Part shown: in pieces, positions 58,099-64,000 of the stretch
How the letters are laid out: each line of letters starts with the position of its first letter
Position numbering within the stretch: position 1 is the first letter of the stretch
Source: Ensifer sesbaniae
GTDB taxonomy: Bacteria; Pseudomonadota; Alphaproteobacteria; Rhizobiales; Rhizobiaceae
Length of the DNA stretch: 64,000 nt
Direction of reading: 5' to 3'
Assembly: GCF_013283665.1 (NCBI RefSeq)
Contig: NZ_JABEKU010000003.1
Coordinates: 254,029-318,028, forward strand
Position numbers and translations under genes: made by a program
The notes under the pieces: generated by a model
The model's input: the letters and a program-made list of their open reading frames with translations, nothing else
Databases searched by the model: none
What the model was told of the DNA's origin: nothing

Positions 58099-59295
58099 GT
58101 GAACAGTCTTGATTTTGACCGCAAGCCCGAAGATACGCGTGTCGTCGTCGCCATGTCCGGCGGCGTCGACAGTTCCGTGGTCGCCGGCCTGCTCAAACGC
58201 GAGGGCTACGACGTCTTAGGCATCACGCTGCAGCTCTATGATCACGGCGCTGCCGTCCATCGCGCCGGTTCCTGCTGCGCCGGCCAGGACATCGACGACG
58301 CGCGCCGCGTCTGCGAAACGCTCGGCATTCCGCATTATGTGCTCGATTACGAGGCGCGCTTCCGCGAAACGGTGATCAATCCCTTTGCCGAAAGCTATAT
58401 CGCCGGTGAAACGCCGATCCCTTGCGTTGCCTGCAACCAGACGGTCAAGTTTGCCGATCTGCTTGCGACCGCCAAGGAGCTCGGTGCCGATGCGCTGGCG
58501 ACCGGCCATTACATCCGCTCGCGCCCGAGCCCGAACCCGCGCTATGCCGGGCAGCGGGCGCTCTACCGGCCGACCGATGCGGACCGCGACCAGAGCTATT
58601 TCCTCTTCGCGACGACGCAGGAGCAGATCGACTATCTGCGCTTTCCCCTGGGGCATCTCTCCAAGGCCGAGACGCGCAAGCTCGCCGAGGAGATGGGCCT
58701 CGTCGTCGCCCAGAAGGCCGACAGCCAGGACATCTGTTTCGTGCCGCAGGGCAAGTACAGCGACATCGTCTCGAAGCTGAAGCCGAATGCAGCGCTTTCC
58801 GGCGAGATCGTGCATCTCGACGGCCGCGTGCTCGGCACCCATGAGGGCATCCTGCACTATACGATCGGCCAGCGCCGCGGCATCGGCATTGCGACCGGCG
58901 AGCCGCTCTATGTCGTTTATCTCGATGCCCGCTCGCGCCGCGTGATCGTCGGCCCCAAGGAAGCGCTGGAAACGCGCCGCGTCTATCTGCGCGACGTCAA
59001 CTGGCTTGGCGACGAGGAGCTCGAAGCGGCTGCTGCCCGCGGCTTCGACTGTTTCGCCAAGGTGCGCTCCACCCGCCAGCCGGCCCCGGCTATCCTGGCG
59101 ATGGACGAGGAGGGCATCTATGTGGAGCTCGCCGAGGGCGAAGCCGGCATCGCGCCCGGCCAGGCCTGCGCGCTCTATTCGGGTGTCGGCGAGGATGCGC
59201 GCGTCTATGGCGGCGGATTTATTCGCAAATCCGAACGCGAAGCGGGTGCGGAAGCGGCCTTGAAGGCGCTGCTTTCGGCGCCGGCGGCCGCCTGA
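58099..59295 (+). CDS. mnmA: tRNA-specific 2-thiouridylase MnmA
   Basis: 398 residues from the GTG at 58099, which the family alignment in memory favours ([20 protein letters not shown]). The PP-loop SGGVDSS is at 20-26. The catalytic cysteines are Cys112 (VACNQTVKF) and Cys213 (DSQDICF). It thiolates U34 of tRNAs for Lys, Glu and Gln. The frame is open to 58006 but passes the repeat's edge and lacks conserved residues. A tRNA-Met gene follows 135 bases later. Confidence 0.92.
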   Translation: MNSLDFDRKPEDTRVVVAMSGGVDSSVVAGLLKREGYDVLGITLQLYDHGAAVHRAGSCCAGQDIDDARRVCETLGIPHYVLDYEARFRETVINPFAESYIAGETPIPCVACNQTVKFADLLATAKELGADALATGHYIRSRPSPNPRYAGQRALYRPTDADRDQSYFLFATTQEQIDYLRFPLGHLSKAETRKLAEEMGLVVAQKADSQDICFVPQGKYSDIVSKLKPNAALSGEIVHLDGRVLGTHEGILHYTIGQRRGIGIATGEPLYVVYLDARSRRVIVGPKEALETRRVYLRDVNWLGDEELEAAAARGFDCFAKVRSTRQPAPAILAMDEEGIYVELAEGEAGIAPGQACALYSGVGEDARVYGGGFIRKSEREAGAEAALKALLSAPAAA

Positions 59296-59349
59296 AGCCC
59301 TTGATTTCCGGGCTGTTGTGAAAACTTCACATTTTCCCGGAGACTTGGC

Positions 59350-59378
59350 TTGACACTGGCCGGAAGCGCGCCTTATAA
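59350..59378 (+). promoter_or_regulatory. Consensus promoter of the tRNA-Met gene
   Basis: TTGACA (59350-59355), a 17-base spacer, then TTATAA (59373-59378). It is a strong sigma-70 promoter 52 bases before the tRNA. Confidence 0.8.
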
Positions 59379-59430
59379 GCCGCCCGTCCAGTCAAGACGG
59401 CTTCCCCTTCGAAGCCCCGACGCGGTACCC

Positions 59431-59507
59431 GGCGGAGTAGCTCAGTAGGTTAGAGCAGAGGAATCATAATCCTTGTGTCGGGGGTTCGAATCCCTCCTCC
59501 GCTACCA
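59431..59507 (+). tRNA. Elongator tRNA-Met (CAU)
   Basis: 77 bases including encoded CCA. The acceptor stem is GGCGGAG with CTCCGCT. The anticodon stem is GAGGA with TCCTT around a loop ATCATAA (anticodon CAT at 59465-59467). The T loop TTCGAAT is standard. The Met identity is preferred over lysidine-tRNA-Ile from overall resemblance. Its 3' half is the integration site of the adjacent element, which leaves the tRNA intact. Confidence 0.92.
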
Positions 59508-61065
59508 ACGATCTAGCCGACAGTGTGGAATCAATCAGGCTAGACAAGTATCCTTTTATTTGGATCGTGTACGGCTCTCCTTTTTCCCTTGGGTGAACGA
59601 TAATGGCCGCCACCAATTGCCGGAAGGCGCTTGCCGCGCCAACGTCAACAGTGCCGGTCTTTGTTGCGACGATGTCGGCAAGATGCTCGACATTCTCCTT
59701 GAAGCGCTTCACGGCTTGCGGGTGGAGCTCGATAACGTTCGAAGGTGCCTCGCTTGCGGCGATCTCTCGCTCAAGTCGATCGCGCTCTTGACGCAAGGGC
59801 TGCAGTAGCACCGCCGCCTCGTCGTCATCGATCAGACCTTTTGCAATCCTTTCGACGATTCGCGTGATGCCGGCTTTGGCGTCTGCCAGCGCTTTCTCTG
59901 AAGTGCTGCGGTTCCGGCGTGCCTCTGCTTCGATACGGCGGCGCTCTTCGCGATAGGCTTTCACGTATTCGTCAATGATGGCCGTATCAGCGAACTGGAT
60001 GCGCAAGCTGTCGAGCACCTGGCGCTCGATTTTCTCAATGTAATAGCGCGCGCCGTTTGTGCAGCTTCTGGATTCTCGATAGGTGCTGCACTGAATCCGC
60101 GGCCCGCTTCTGTCTACGCCCATGAGCGCCATGCCGCCGCCACAGCAGCCACAGCGCAACAGGCCAGAAAGCAAGCGCTTGGACTTCGGCACGTCTCGTG
60201 CTCGCGCGCCTCCTGTCGCCTCTTTCCGCGCTTGCACAGCGTCGAAGAGCGACTGGTCGACAATACGAAGGTGAGGCGCGTCTATCTCCTCGTATTCGCT
60301 TTCTGGATTGATGCGCGATATGCGGCGGCCGGTGGACGGGTCTTTCACCATATGCACGCGGTTCCAGATCATCCTGCCGGCATAGATCGGGTTGCGCAGG
60401 ATGCCGTTGCCACGCTGGCCGTTGCCGTTGATTGTTGAGCCGTTCCAGCGCAGTCCACGCGGCGCAGGGATGCCCTCAGCGTTCAATGTCGCGGCAATGG
60501 TGCGCGGGGCGATGCCGGTGGCATAAAGCTCGAATATTCTCCGCACCGTCGCGGCCTCTTCCTCGACGATCTCTAGTTCGCCCTTCTTCCCAAGCACAGG
60601 GCGGTAGCCGTATGCCTTGCCGCCAGCGTTTCGACCAGAGCGCACGACGCCCACCATGCCGCGCTTTACCTTTTTCGCGCCTTCCTCGCGCTGCATCTGG
60701 CCAATGACGCCATACATGCCGATTTGGACAGTATCCATGCGCCCGCCGTTAACGCAGTTCATTTCGATGCCGCGGAACGTCAGGCTCTTGTGGATGTGGG
60801 CGAGGTCGGCGATGTCGCGTGAGATGCGGTCAGGTGCTTCCGATACTAGTACGTCGAATGCTCCCATCTCAGCAGCCTGCATAAGGCTAGAGAGACCAGG
60901 GCGGCCGAACATGGACGCGCCAGACTTCGCTCTGTCGAAGTATTCCTGAACGACCTGAAGGCCCAGCCTTTCGGCATGAGCCTTGCACAATCTGATTTGG
61001 TCTTCGACGGATTGGTCGTTTTGCAAGTCCGTGGAGTACCGTGCGTATATGATGGCGCGCCTCAT
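59464..61065 (-). CDS. Large serine recombinase (site-specific integrase)
   Basis: 533 residues. The resolvase domain has catalytic Ser11 (IIYARYSTDLQ) and the arginine motif VSEAPDRISRD. The Recombinase domain covers about 150-290. A zinc ribbon uses Cys305, 307/308, 326 and 335. A long coiled coil follows (about 365-430). It integrates and excises the element at tRNA-Met. The final residues (EEGFEPPTQGL) and the stop codon are read from the antisense strand of the tRNA, ending within the anticodon loop. Its start overlaps a small upstream gene by four bases. Confidence 0.92.
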   Translation of the reverse strand: MRRAIIYARYSTDLQNDQSVEDQIRLCKAHAERLGLQVVQEYFDRAKSGASMFGRPGLSSLMQAAEMGAFDVLVSEAPDRISRDIADLAHIHKSLTFRGIEMNCVNGGRMDTVQIGMYGVIGQMQREEGAKKVKRGMVGVVRSGRNAGGKAYGYRPVLGKKGELEIVEEEAATVRRIFELYATGIAPRTIAATLNAEGIPAPRGLRWNGSTINGNGQRGNGILRNPIYAGRMIWNRVHMVKDPSTGRRISRINPESEYEEIDAPHLRIVDQSLFDAVQARKEATGGARARDVPKSKRLLSGLLRCGCCGGGMALMGVDRSGPRIQCSTYRESRSCTNGARYYIEKIERQVLDSLRIQFADTAIIDEYVKAYREERRRIEAEARRNRSTSEKALADAKAGITRIVERIAKGLIDDDEAAVLLQPLRQERDRLEREIAASEAPSNVIELHPQAVKRFKENVEHLADIVATKTGTVDVGAASAFRQLVAAIIVHPREKGEPYTIQIKGYLSSLIDSTLSARSLVAEEGFEPPTQGL

Positions 61066-61211
61066 GATGGGCGATTGTCGTTGGCTGCCGACGCTACCAT
61101 GGCGTCAATGCGCGCCTGCCTCACGGCCAAGGCTCTAACGAAAGCCAGAAACACCTCTCGCGCAGGGGTGCCGCTATGCGAGTTGCTGATGGTTGCCAGT
61201 TGTGCGGACAT
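61062..61211 (-). CDS. Small protein coupled to the recombinase
   Basis: 49 residues (MSAQLATISNSHSGTPAREV, then a helical FLAFVRALAVRQARIDAMVA and ending AANDNRPS). The start ATG at 61211 follows AAGGAGA at 9 to 10 bases. The last codons overlap the recombinase start (ATGA), so translation is coupled. A recombination directionality factor or DNA-binding helper is conceivable, but nothing in the sequence proves it. Confidence 0.55.
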   Translation of the reverse strand: MSAQLATISNSHSGTPAREVFLAFVRALAVRQARIDAMVASAANDNRPS

Positions 61212-61331
61212 TCATTCTCCTTCCTGCTGTTCGTGATGGACATAAATTAACTGAAAACACGCCGCCTCCATCAAGGGGCGCTCACGAATAAAGCCGCCGC
61301 TCCGTTGAGAGCAGCGGCCCGGAGGACACAA

Positions 61332-61721
61332 TTAGTTTGCGGTTTTACCGGCAGCCGTTGCGGCGGCATCCGTTTCGCCGCGTTTCCGATTCACTTCTGC
61401 CAGGTCGTCGGTCGTCGGCGCCTTGCCCGTAGCACGATTGACAATCCTCTCGATGACCTCGTTGACGTGCTTTGGCTCCCATTGAAAGCCAATCTCGCCG
61501 AGAACCTCCGAATGTATTTCGCCAAGGCGATTCGAGCTGACGCCTTCATCTTCGTGAAGGCTGTCGTAACGGCTCGACAATTCCTCATCAGCAACCTGCT
61601 CAGCAAGTCGGGTCAGCAAGATCTTGGCAGTTTGATTGCGCGAATCTTCCTGATGACGCTTTGCCTTCTCGGCGCGCCATTCAGCGGTCTTTTTCAGTTC
61701 GAAAGAAAGAGTGTTGCTCAT
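61332..61721 (-). CDS. Unknown small helical protein of the element
   Basis: 129 residues from the ATG at 61721 (MSNTLSFELKKTAEWRAEKA), which is 7 bases from GAGGAG; ATGs at 61727 and 61736 are closer to or within that site. It is highly charged and mainly helical (HQEDSRNQTAKILLTRLAEQ), with an Ala/Thr-rich C-terminus. No membrane segment or signal peptide. Family unknown; small Glu/Lys-rich proteins of this sort are common in rhizobial islands. About 110 bases without a gene separate it from the coupled small protein. Confidence 0.6.
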   Translation of the reverse strand: MSNTLSFELKKTAEWRAEKAKRHQEDSRNQTAKILLTRLAEQVADEELSSRYDSLHEDEGVSSNRLGEIHSEVLGEIGFQWEPKHVNEVIERIVNRATGKAPTTDDLAEVNRKRGETDAAATAAGKTAN

Positions 61722-61845
61722 ATCCATTCTCCTCATTGCTTGCAGTCAATAGAATACCGGCCAGCGCGCGTCATAAGACGGTGGTGGGCCGCGCTGGCCA
61801 TGCGCTGCTCGGCCGGATTGCCGGGTGGTGCAGCAGCGCTGTAGT

Positions 61846-61923
61846 TGGAGCCCACGGCGCGACTCGAACGCGCATCTGTCCATTACGTCTGTCAGGATAG
61901 AAGGCCTGCGACGATACGTGGGC
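61846..61923 (-). tRNA. tRNA-like sequence, degenerate in D and anticodon arms
   Basis: On the minus strand, a perfect 7-bp acceptor stem (GCCCACG with CGTGGGC), an encoded CCA (61846-61848) and an intact T arm (GCGCG-TTCGAGT-CGCGC) span exactly tRNA length (78 bases). The middle does not fold into standard D and anticodon arms. CGTAATGGACAG matches the 3' side of a tRNA-Thr(CGU) anticodon arm, while the 5' side does not pair. It may be a decayed tRNA or a leftover attachment site of an element that used tRNA-Thr. The 61737-61845 stretch before it is non-coding. Confidence 0.45.
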
Positions 61924-61931
61924 GAAACTCA

Positions 61932-62186
61932 TTAGGCGCTCTGTCCGTGCACGGCCTCGTAGAACCGATCTCGAAGCGCTTGGGCGCGGCTGTGGATCTC
62001 GTACAAAGCGAAGATCACGCCGTTTGAGTCGTCATCGGACAGGTTACCGATGCTGTGCTCGAAGTTGACGACGCCCTCGATGTGCGAAACCGCGATGCGG
62101 GTCATGTGGAGCAGGCTGCAAACGTCATTCTCAAGATCCTGAACTTTGAGCTTTCTGTCTGCCTGCGGAAGCGTATGCAGTGTCAT
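61932..62186 (-). CDS. Unknown small protein of the element
   Basis: 84 residues from the ATG at 62186, preceded by GAGGAAAACGA. It is helical (LENDVCSLLHMTRIAVSHIE, NGVIFALYEIHSRAQALRDR). The frame is open upstream to 62591, but that passes through the operator region and an opposite gene. Its promoter shares the divergent operator region at 62213-62268. No family is recognised. Confidence 0.6.
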   Translation of the reverse strand: MTLHTLPQADRKLKVQDLENDVCSLLHMTRIAVSHIEGVVNFEHSIGNLSDDDSNGVIFALYEIHSRAQALRDRFYEAVHGQSA

Positions 62187-62212
62187 TCGTTTTCCTCGCT
62201 GCATCAAATCTG

Positions 62213-62268
62213 TTTTGCATAATACGCAATTGAGAAATGTAGTCAACTCCCTTTTGCATTTTACGCGA
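62213..62268. promoter_or_regulatory. Two operator-like palindromes in a divergent promoter
   Basis: TTTTGCATAATACGCAA (62213-62229) and TTTTGCATTTTACGCGA (62252-62268) share the form TTTTGCAT-WW-TACGCRA, 39 bases apart. The first is a near-perfect dyad (TTGC-N7-GCAA). They lie in an AT-rich stretch between two genes that point apart. This layout is typical of a local repressor controlling both sides. Confidence 0.55.
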
Positions 62269-62319
62269 AAGAAATTTGTGCTACTTAGATGCCACCACAC
62301 ACCACGATGAGGAGACTGC

Positions 62320-62880
62320 ATGGCAAGCCCAAAGGAGTTGGTTGCCGCAATAGCAAGAGAAACGGGGGTTCCTGAGGGAACGGTCATCCAGCACGACCGC
62401 AACCTAGCTCTAGCGGAGCTTCGCACAATGAGTGGGAGGGGGCGCGCAGTCGCCCGCGTCACTTTCGAGGACGCGGCAAACCTGATTATCGCCGTCGCCG
62501 GCAGTCGAAACGTCAAGGACAGCGCCAAGACGGTGCGGGAATATGCGTCACTGGCCGCGTCCGACTCCCTAGTCTTCGATGACGACGGCAAAGAGGTGAA
62601 GCGGGGCGAGACATTCGGCGATGCGCTCGCCGCTTTGCTCGAGGCAGTTCCCGCCGATCGCGATTCCTATCGCGACCCCGAACACGGCGCGGTCGACGTC
62701 TACCTGTACGGGCCGAATCCATCAGCTCGTATTGAATGGCGAGTTGGCGATAGATTCGACCGCATAGACTACCGTGCACCGAGGTCGTTGCGCACGTTCG
62801 CTGATCTGCAGTTCATTTCAAAGTTTACTCAGGTGACGATCGGGCATGTCGGCGAGCTGGTGGCAGAAGACGCTACTTGA
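62320..62880 (+). CDS. Unknown protein with possible N-terminal winged helix
   Basis: 186 residues from the ATG at 62320 with a GATGAGGAGA site. The first part (SPKELVAAIARETGVPEGTV, then RGRAVARVTFEDAANLIIAV) looks like a small DNA-binding module seen in phage-type proteins of Rhizobiales. The C-terminal part (AVDVYLYGPNPSARIEWRVG) is unassigned. It may be the repressor or another regulator acting at the operators just upstream. No family name is certain. Confidence 0.6.
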   Translation: MASPKELVAAIARETGVPEGTVIQHDRNLALAELRTMSGRGRAVARVTFEDAANLIIAVAGSRNVKDSAKTVREYASLAASDSLVFDDDGKEVKRGETFGDALAALLEAVPADRDSYRDPEHGAVDVYLYGPNPSARIEWRVGDRFDRIDYRAPRSLRTFADLQFISKFTQVTIGHVGELVAEDAT

Positions 62881-62928
62881 CCGCCAAATGCATTGTGGCA
62901 ACCTCAATTGCAACCTGGGGGGATTTCT

Positions 62929-63114
62929 ATGGACGATGCCGCCAAAACAGAAGCTGCAATGAAGGTCGTGCGATTGGCGCAAGAACTTTCTCAAGCGCTG
63001 GCCGAGGCGGACGATGTCGGTCTCGATATGTACGTTTCATACAGCGAGGTTAAGCTTCGCGATAAACGGCTCAAGCATGTCTTGGCGCACGCCCAGTTAG
63101 ACCGCTCGGAGTGA
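62929..63114 (+). CDS. Small unknown protein
   Basis: 61 residues from the ATG at 62929, preceded by GGGGGG. Helical and acidic (EAAMKVVRLAQELSQALAEA, ending HAQLDRSE). It lies 48 bases after the previous gene and is probably in the same transcript. No family is recognised. Confidence 0.5.
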   Translation: MDDAAKTEAAMKVVRLAQELSQALAEADDVGLDMYVSYSEVKLRDKRLKHVLAHAQLDRSE

Positions 63115-63510
63115 CTATCTGTCTGAGCGGTACTTGTAGGACGATAGGTCGTTCGCCCGAATCTCCACGTGGAAACGGTTCAGGCACGGATCGCCCTTCT
63201 TCCTCCCTCCAGGCGTCCCTTCGTCGCCATTGCAAAAGAAGTCGGTCTCATAAGCGAATGGCTCGTCTTTCTTGACCGAGTGCAGATACCATTCCAGCGA
63301 AAGGCCACCGCGATGGCAGCGCGGATTGACGCACCCAATCTGGGGCGGAAGGTTAGCCTTTTCGGTGTAAAGCCCAACAGTGGGCTTGCCGTCCCTGCTA
63401 TGATAACCGCTGCGGTCCTGCTCTATCCGGATTTCATAGGTAGAGATGTTGGGGAACTTTCCTTGGAAGTTAGTGGGTGTACTCGCAAAGAATGGCTGTG
63501 CTTTCTTCAT
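63115..63510 (-). CDS. Unknown Cys-rich protein, possibly zinc-binding
   Basis: 131 residues. Two Cys clusters (CVNPRCHRGG at about 80-89 and DFFCNGDEG ... DPCLNRFHVEI) could bind a zinc ion. An Arg/Lys-rich segment lies between them. The N-terminal part (FQGKFPNISTYEIRIEQDRS) is unassigned. The gene abuts the previous one tail to tail. Its 5' end overlaps the frame of the broken ParB-like gene on the other strand. Function unknown. Confidence 0.55.
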   Translation of the reverse strand: MKKAQPFFASTPTNFQGKFPNISTYEIRIEQDRSGYHSRDGKPTVGLYTEKANLPPQIGCVNPRCHRGGLSLEWYLHSVKKDEPFAYETDFFCNGDEGTPGGRKKGDPCLNRFHVEIRANDLSSYKYRSDR

Positions 63511-63572
63511 TGGCCACCCCTCATCTCCGCCAGTTTTGTTTCAGTTCATCGTCAAACCACGACTCGGCATCC

Positions 63573-63815
63573 GACCTGCATGCCGAGCTAATGGAGATCG
63601 ACGAGAATCTTGCTCGGTCTGAACTCACCCCAGCCGAAGAGAGCGCCTACATTTTGCGGCGGAAGCAGATTTGGGAAGAGATGCATGGGGCCGTTGGTGG
63701 CGCAAATTGGGCCACCAACGACTTGAGGTCGGATGGGAGGTCAAAGGGCCCTCAGCATCAAAAGCGGTTCGCCGCCGAAGTCGCAGAGATAGATTGCCGA
63801 ACCGTAGTTGCCTAG
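63573..63815 (+). pseudogene. ParB-like protein fragment
   Basis: About 80 codons (DLHAELMEIDENLARSELTP, then EESAYILRRKQIWEEMHGAV, later RFAAEVAEIDCR) resemble the middle of ParB/Spo0J-like proteins carried by rhizobial plasmids and phages. The frame has no sensible start (upstream codons are not ParB-like) and stops at 63815, so both the N-terminal and helix-turn-helix parts are missing. It is a decayed remnant. Similarity is from memory of the pattern and needs a database search. Confidence 0.5.
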
Positions 63816-63857
63816 TCGCAGGATTACAACCGGGAATCGAAGCGGCGTCTGGTTACG

Positions 63858-64000
63858 TTACGCAAACGCCGCCAGGGCCTCTTGCCACCCGTCGTCGTCA
63901 TAGATCGAGCCGCTACCGGCAGAATCGCCGAGAGACGCGCGCATCGTCGCCATAGCGCTTGCGACGGTTCCATCGATCGAAAGCCACTTCTTGGACTTCT
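63858..64000 (-). CDS. C-terminal end of a gene that starts outside the window
   Basis: The last 46 codons of an open frame (KSKKWLSIDGTVASAMATMR, then DSAGSGSIYDDDGWQEALAA) end in TAA at 63858-63860. The composition looks like real protein, with a Gly/Ser/Asp linker and a helical C-terminal tail, as in phage structural proteins or secreted proteins. The rest lies beyond 64000. No function can be assigned. Confidence 0.45.
   Translation of the reverse strand, partial: KSKKWLSIDGTVASAMATMRASLGDSAGSGSIYDDDGWQEALAAFA

Larger units (their letters stand above)
59465..64000. mobile_element. Integrated element at tRNA-Met (left end; right end outside)
   Basis: The element begins in the 3' half of tRNA-Met and continues to the window end. 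It holds an integrase, short genes on both strands, low operon order, lower apparent GC and a broken ParB-like fragment. The exact crossover point and the second att site are not visible. Whether it is a prophage, plasmid-like or conjugative element cannot be decided from this part. Confidence 0.75.

Noticed and set aside
59473-59808. 111-codon plus-strand frame within the tRNA and recombinase
   Set aside because: It starts inside the tRNA and lies opposite the recombinase coiled coil.
60976-61236. 86-codon plus-strand frame over the recombinase start
   Set aside because: It overlaps the better-supported 49-residue minus-strand gene and the recombinase; composition is not protein-like.
61661-61900. 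79-codon plus-strand frame ending GATRTRICPLRLSG
   Set aside because: Such endings are the typical artefact of translating a tRNA antisense; it runs over the tRNA-like sequence.

Overview
The window is chromosomal DNA of a Rhizobiales alphaproteobacterium, most likely Sinorhizobium/Ensifer or a close relative. Support comes from the high GC content, the ChpT-CtrA-SciP cell-cycle genes with GANTC sites beside them, the alphaproteobacterial tol-pal-tilS-ftsH-glmM gene order, a serC leader element upstream of serC-serA, and rhizobial palindromic intergenic repeats. The species is inferred from protein resemblance and was not searched.

Layout. 0.3-4.7 kb: a DUF4164 protein, zapA, 6S RNA, a LysR regulator, a small LuxR-type HTH protein, the 5-formyl-THF cyclo-ligase gene and a YmdB-type phosphoesterase gene. 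5.1-9.5 kb: a two-gene RND efflux operon. 9.7-13.6 kb: an exported MBL-fold protein, a small secreted protein, yebC, a HAD phosphatase and a flavin oxidoreductase. 13.8-17.1 kb: ruvC-ruvA-ruvB and a Tat-type phosphoesterase. 17.1-20.1 kb (minus): a translationally coupled sulfolipid operon sqdB-sqdD-sqdC. 20.2 kb: ybgC. 20.8-24.5 kb (minus): an NHEJ operon (small unknown protein, Ku, LigD). 24.8-35.5 kb: tolQ-tolR-tolA-tolB-pal-cpoB, tilS, ftsH, glmM. 35.9-37.8 kb: two paralogous outer-membrane beta-barrel genes, each preceded by a perfect CtrA box. 38-41 kb: serC and serA. 41-51 kb: purA, rpoH, rluD, a TrmH-type methyltransferase and several unknown proteins. 51.4-56.5 kb: a cell-cycle block with a DUF1134 (EipA-type) protein, chpT, a divergent single-domain receiver, ctrA, a FliJ-like protein, an acetyltransferase and sciP. 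57-59.5 kb: a LuxR regulator, mnmA and elongator tRNA-Met.

From the 3' half of that tRNA to the end of the window the DNA is an integrated mobile element. It has a large serine recombinase whose last codons and stop are read from the antisense strand of the tRNA, a small coupled protein before it, a tRNA-like sequence, several small unknown genes, a divergent promoter with two copies of an operator-like palindrome, and a broken ParB-like fragment. Its far end lies outside the window.

How the parts fit. The Tol-Pal, CpoB, FtsH, GlmM, YbgC, RND and outer-membrane genes are all envelope functions. The CtrA pathway at 52-56 kb probably controls some of them through the boxes near 35.8 and 36.8 kb. 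No wholly new defence or metabolic system is evident. The best leads are the recombinase/tRNA junction, the CtrA boxes of the outer-membrane pair, the atypical receiver between chpT and ctrA, and the tRNA-like sequence and operators in the island.
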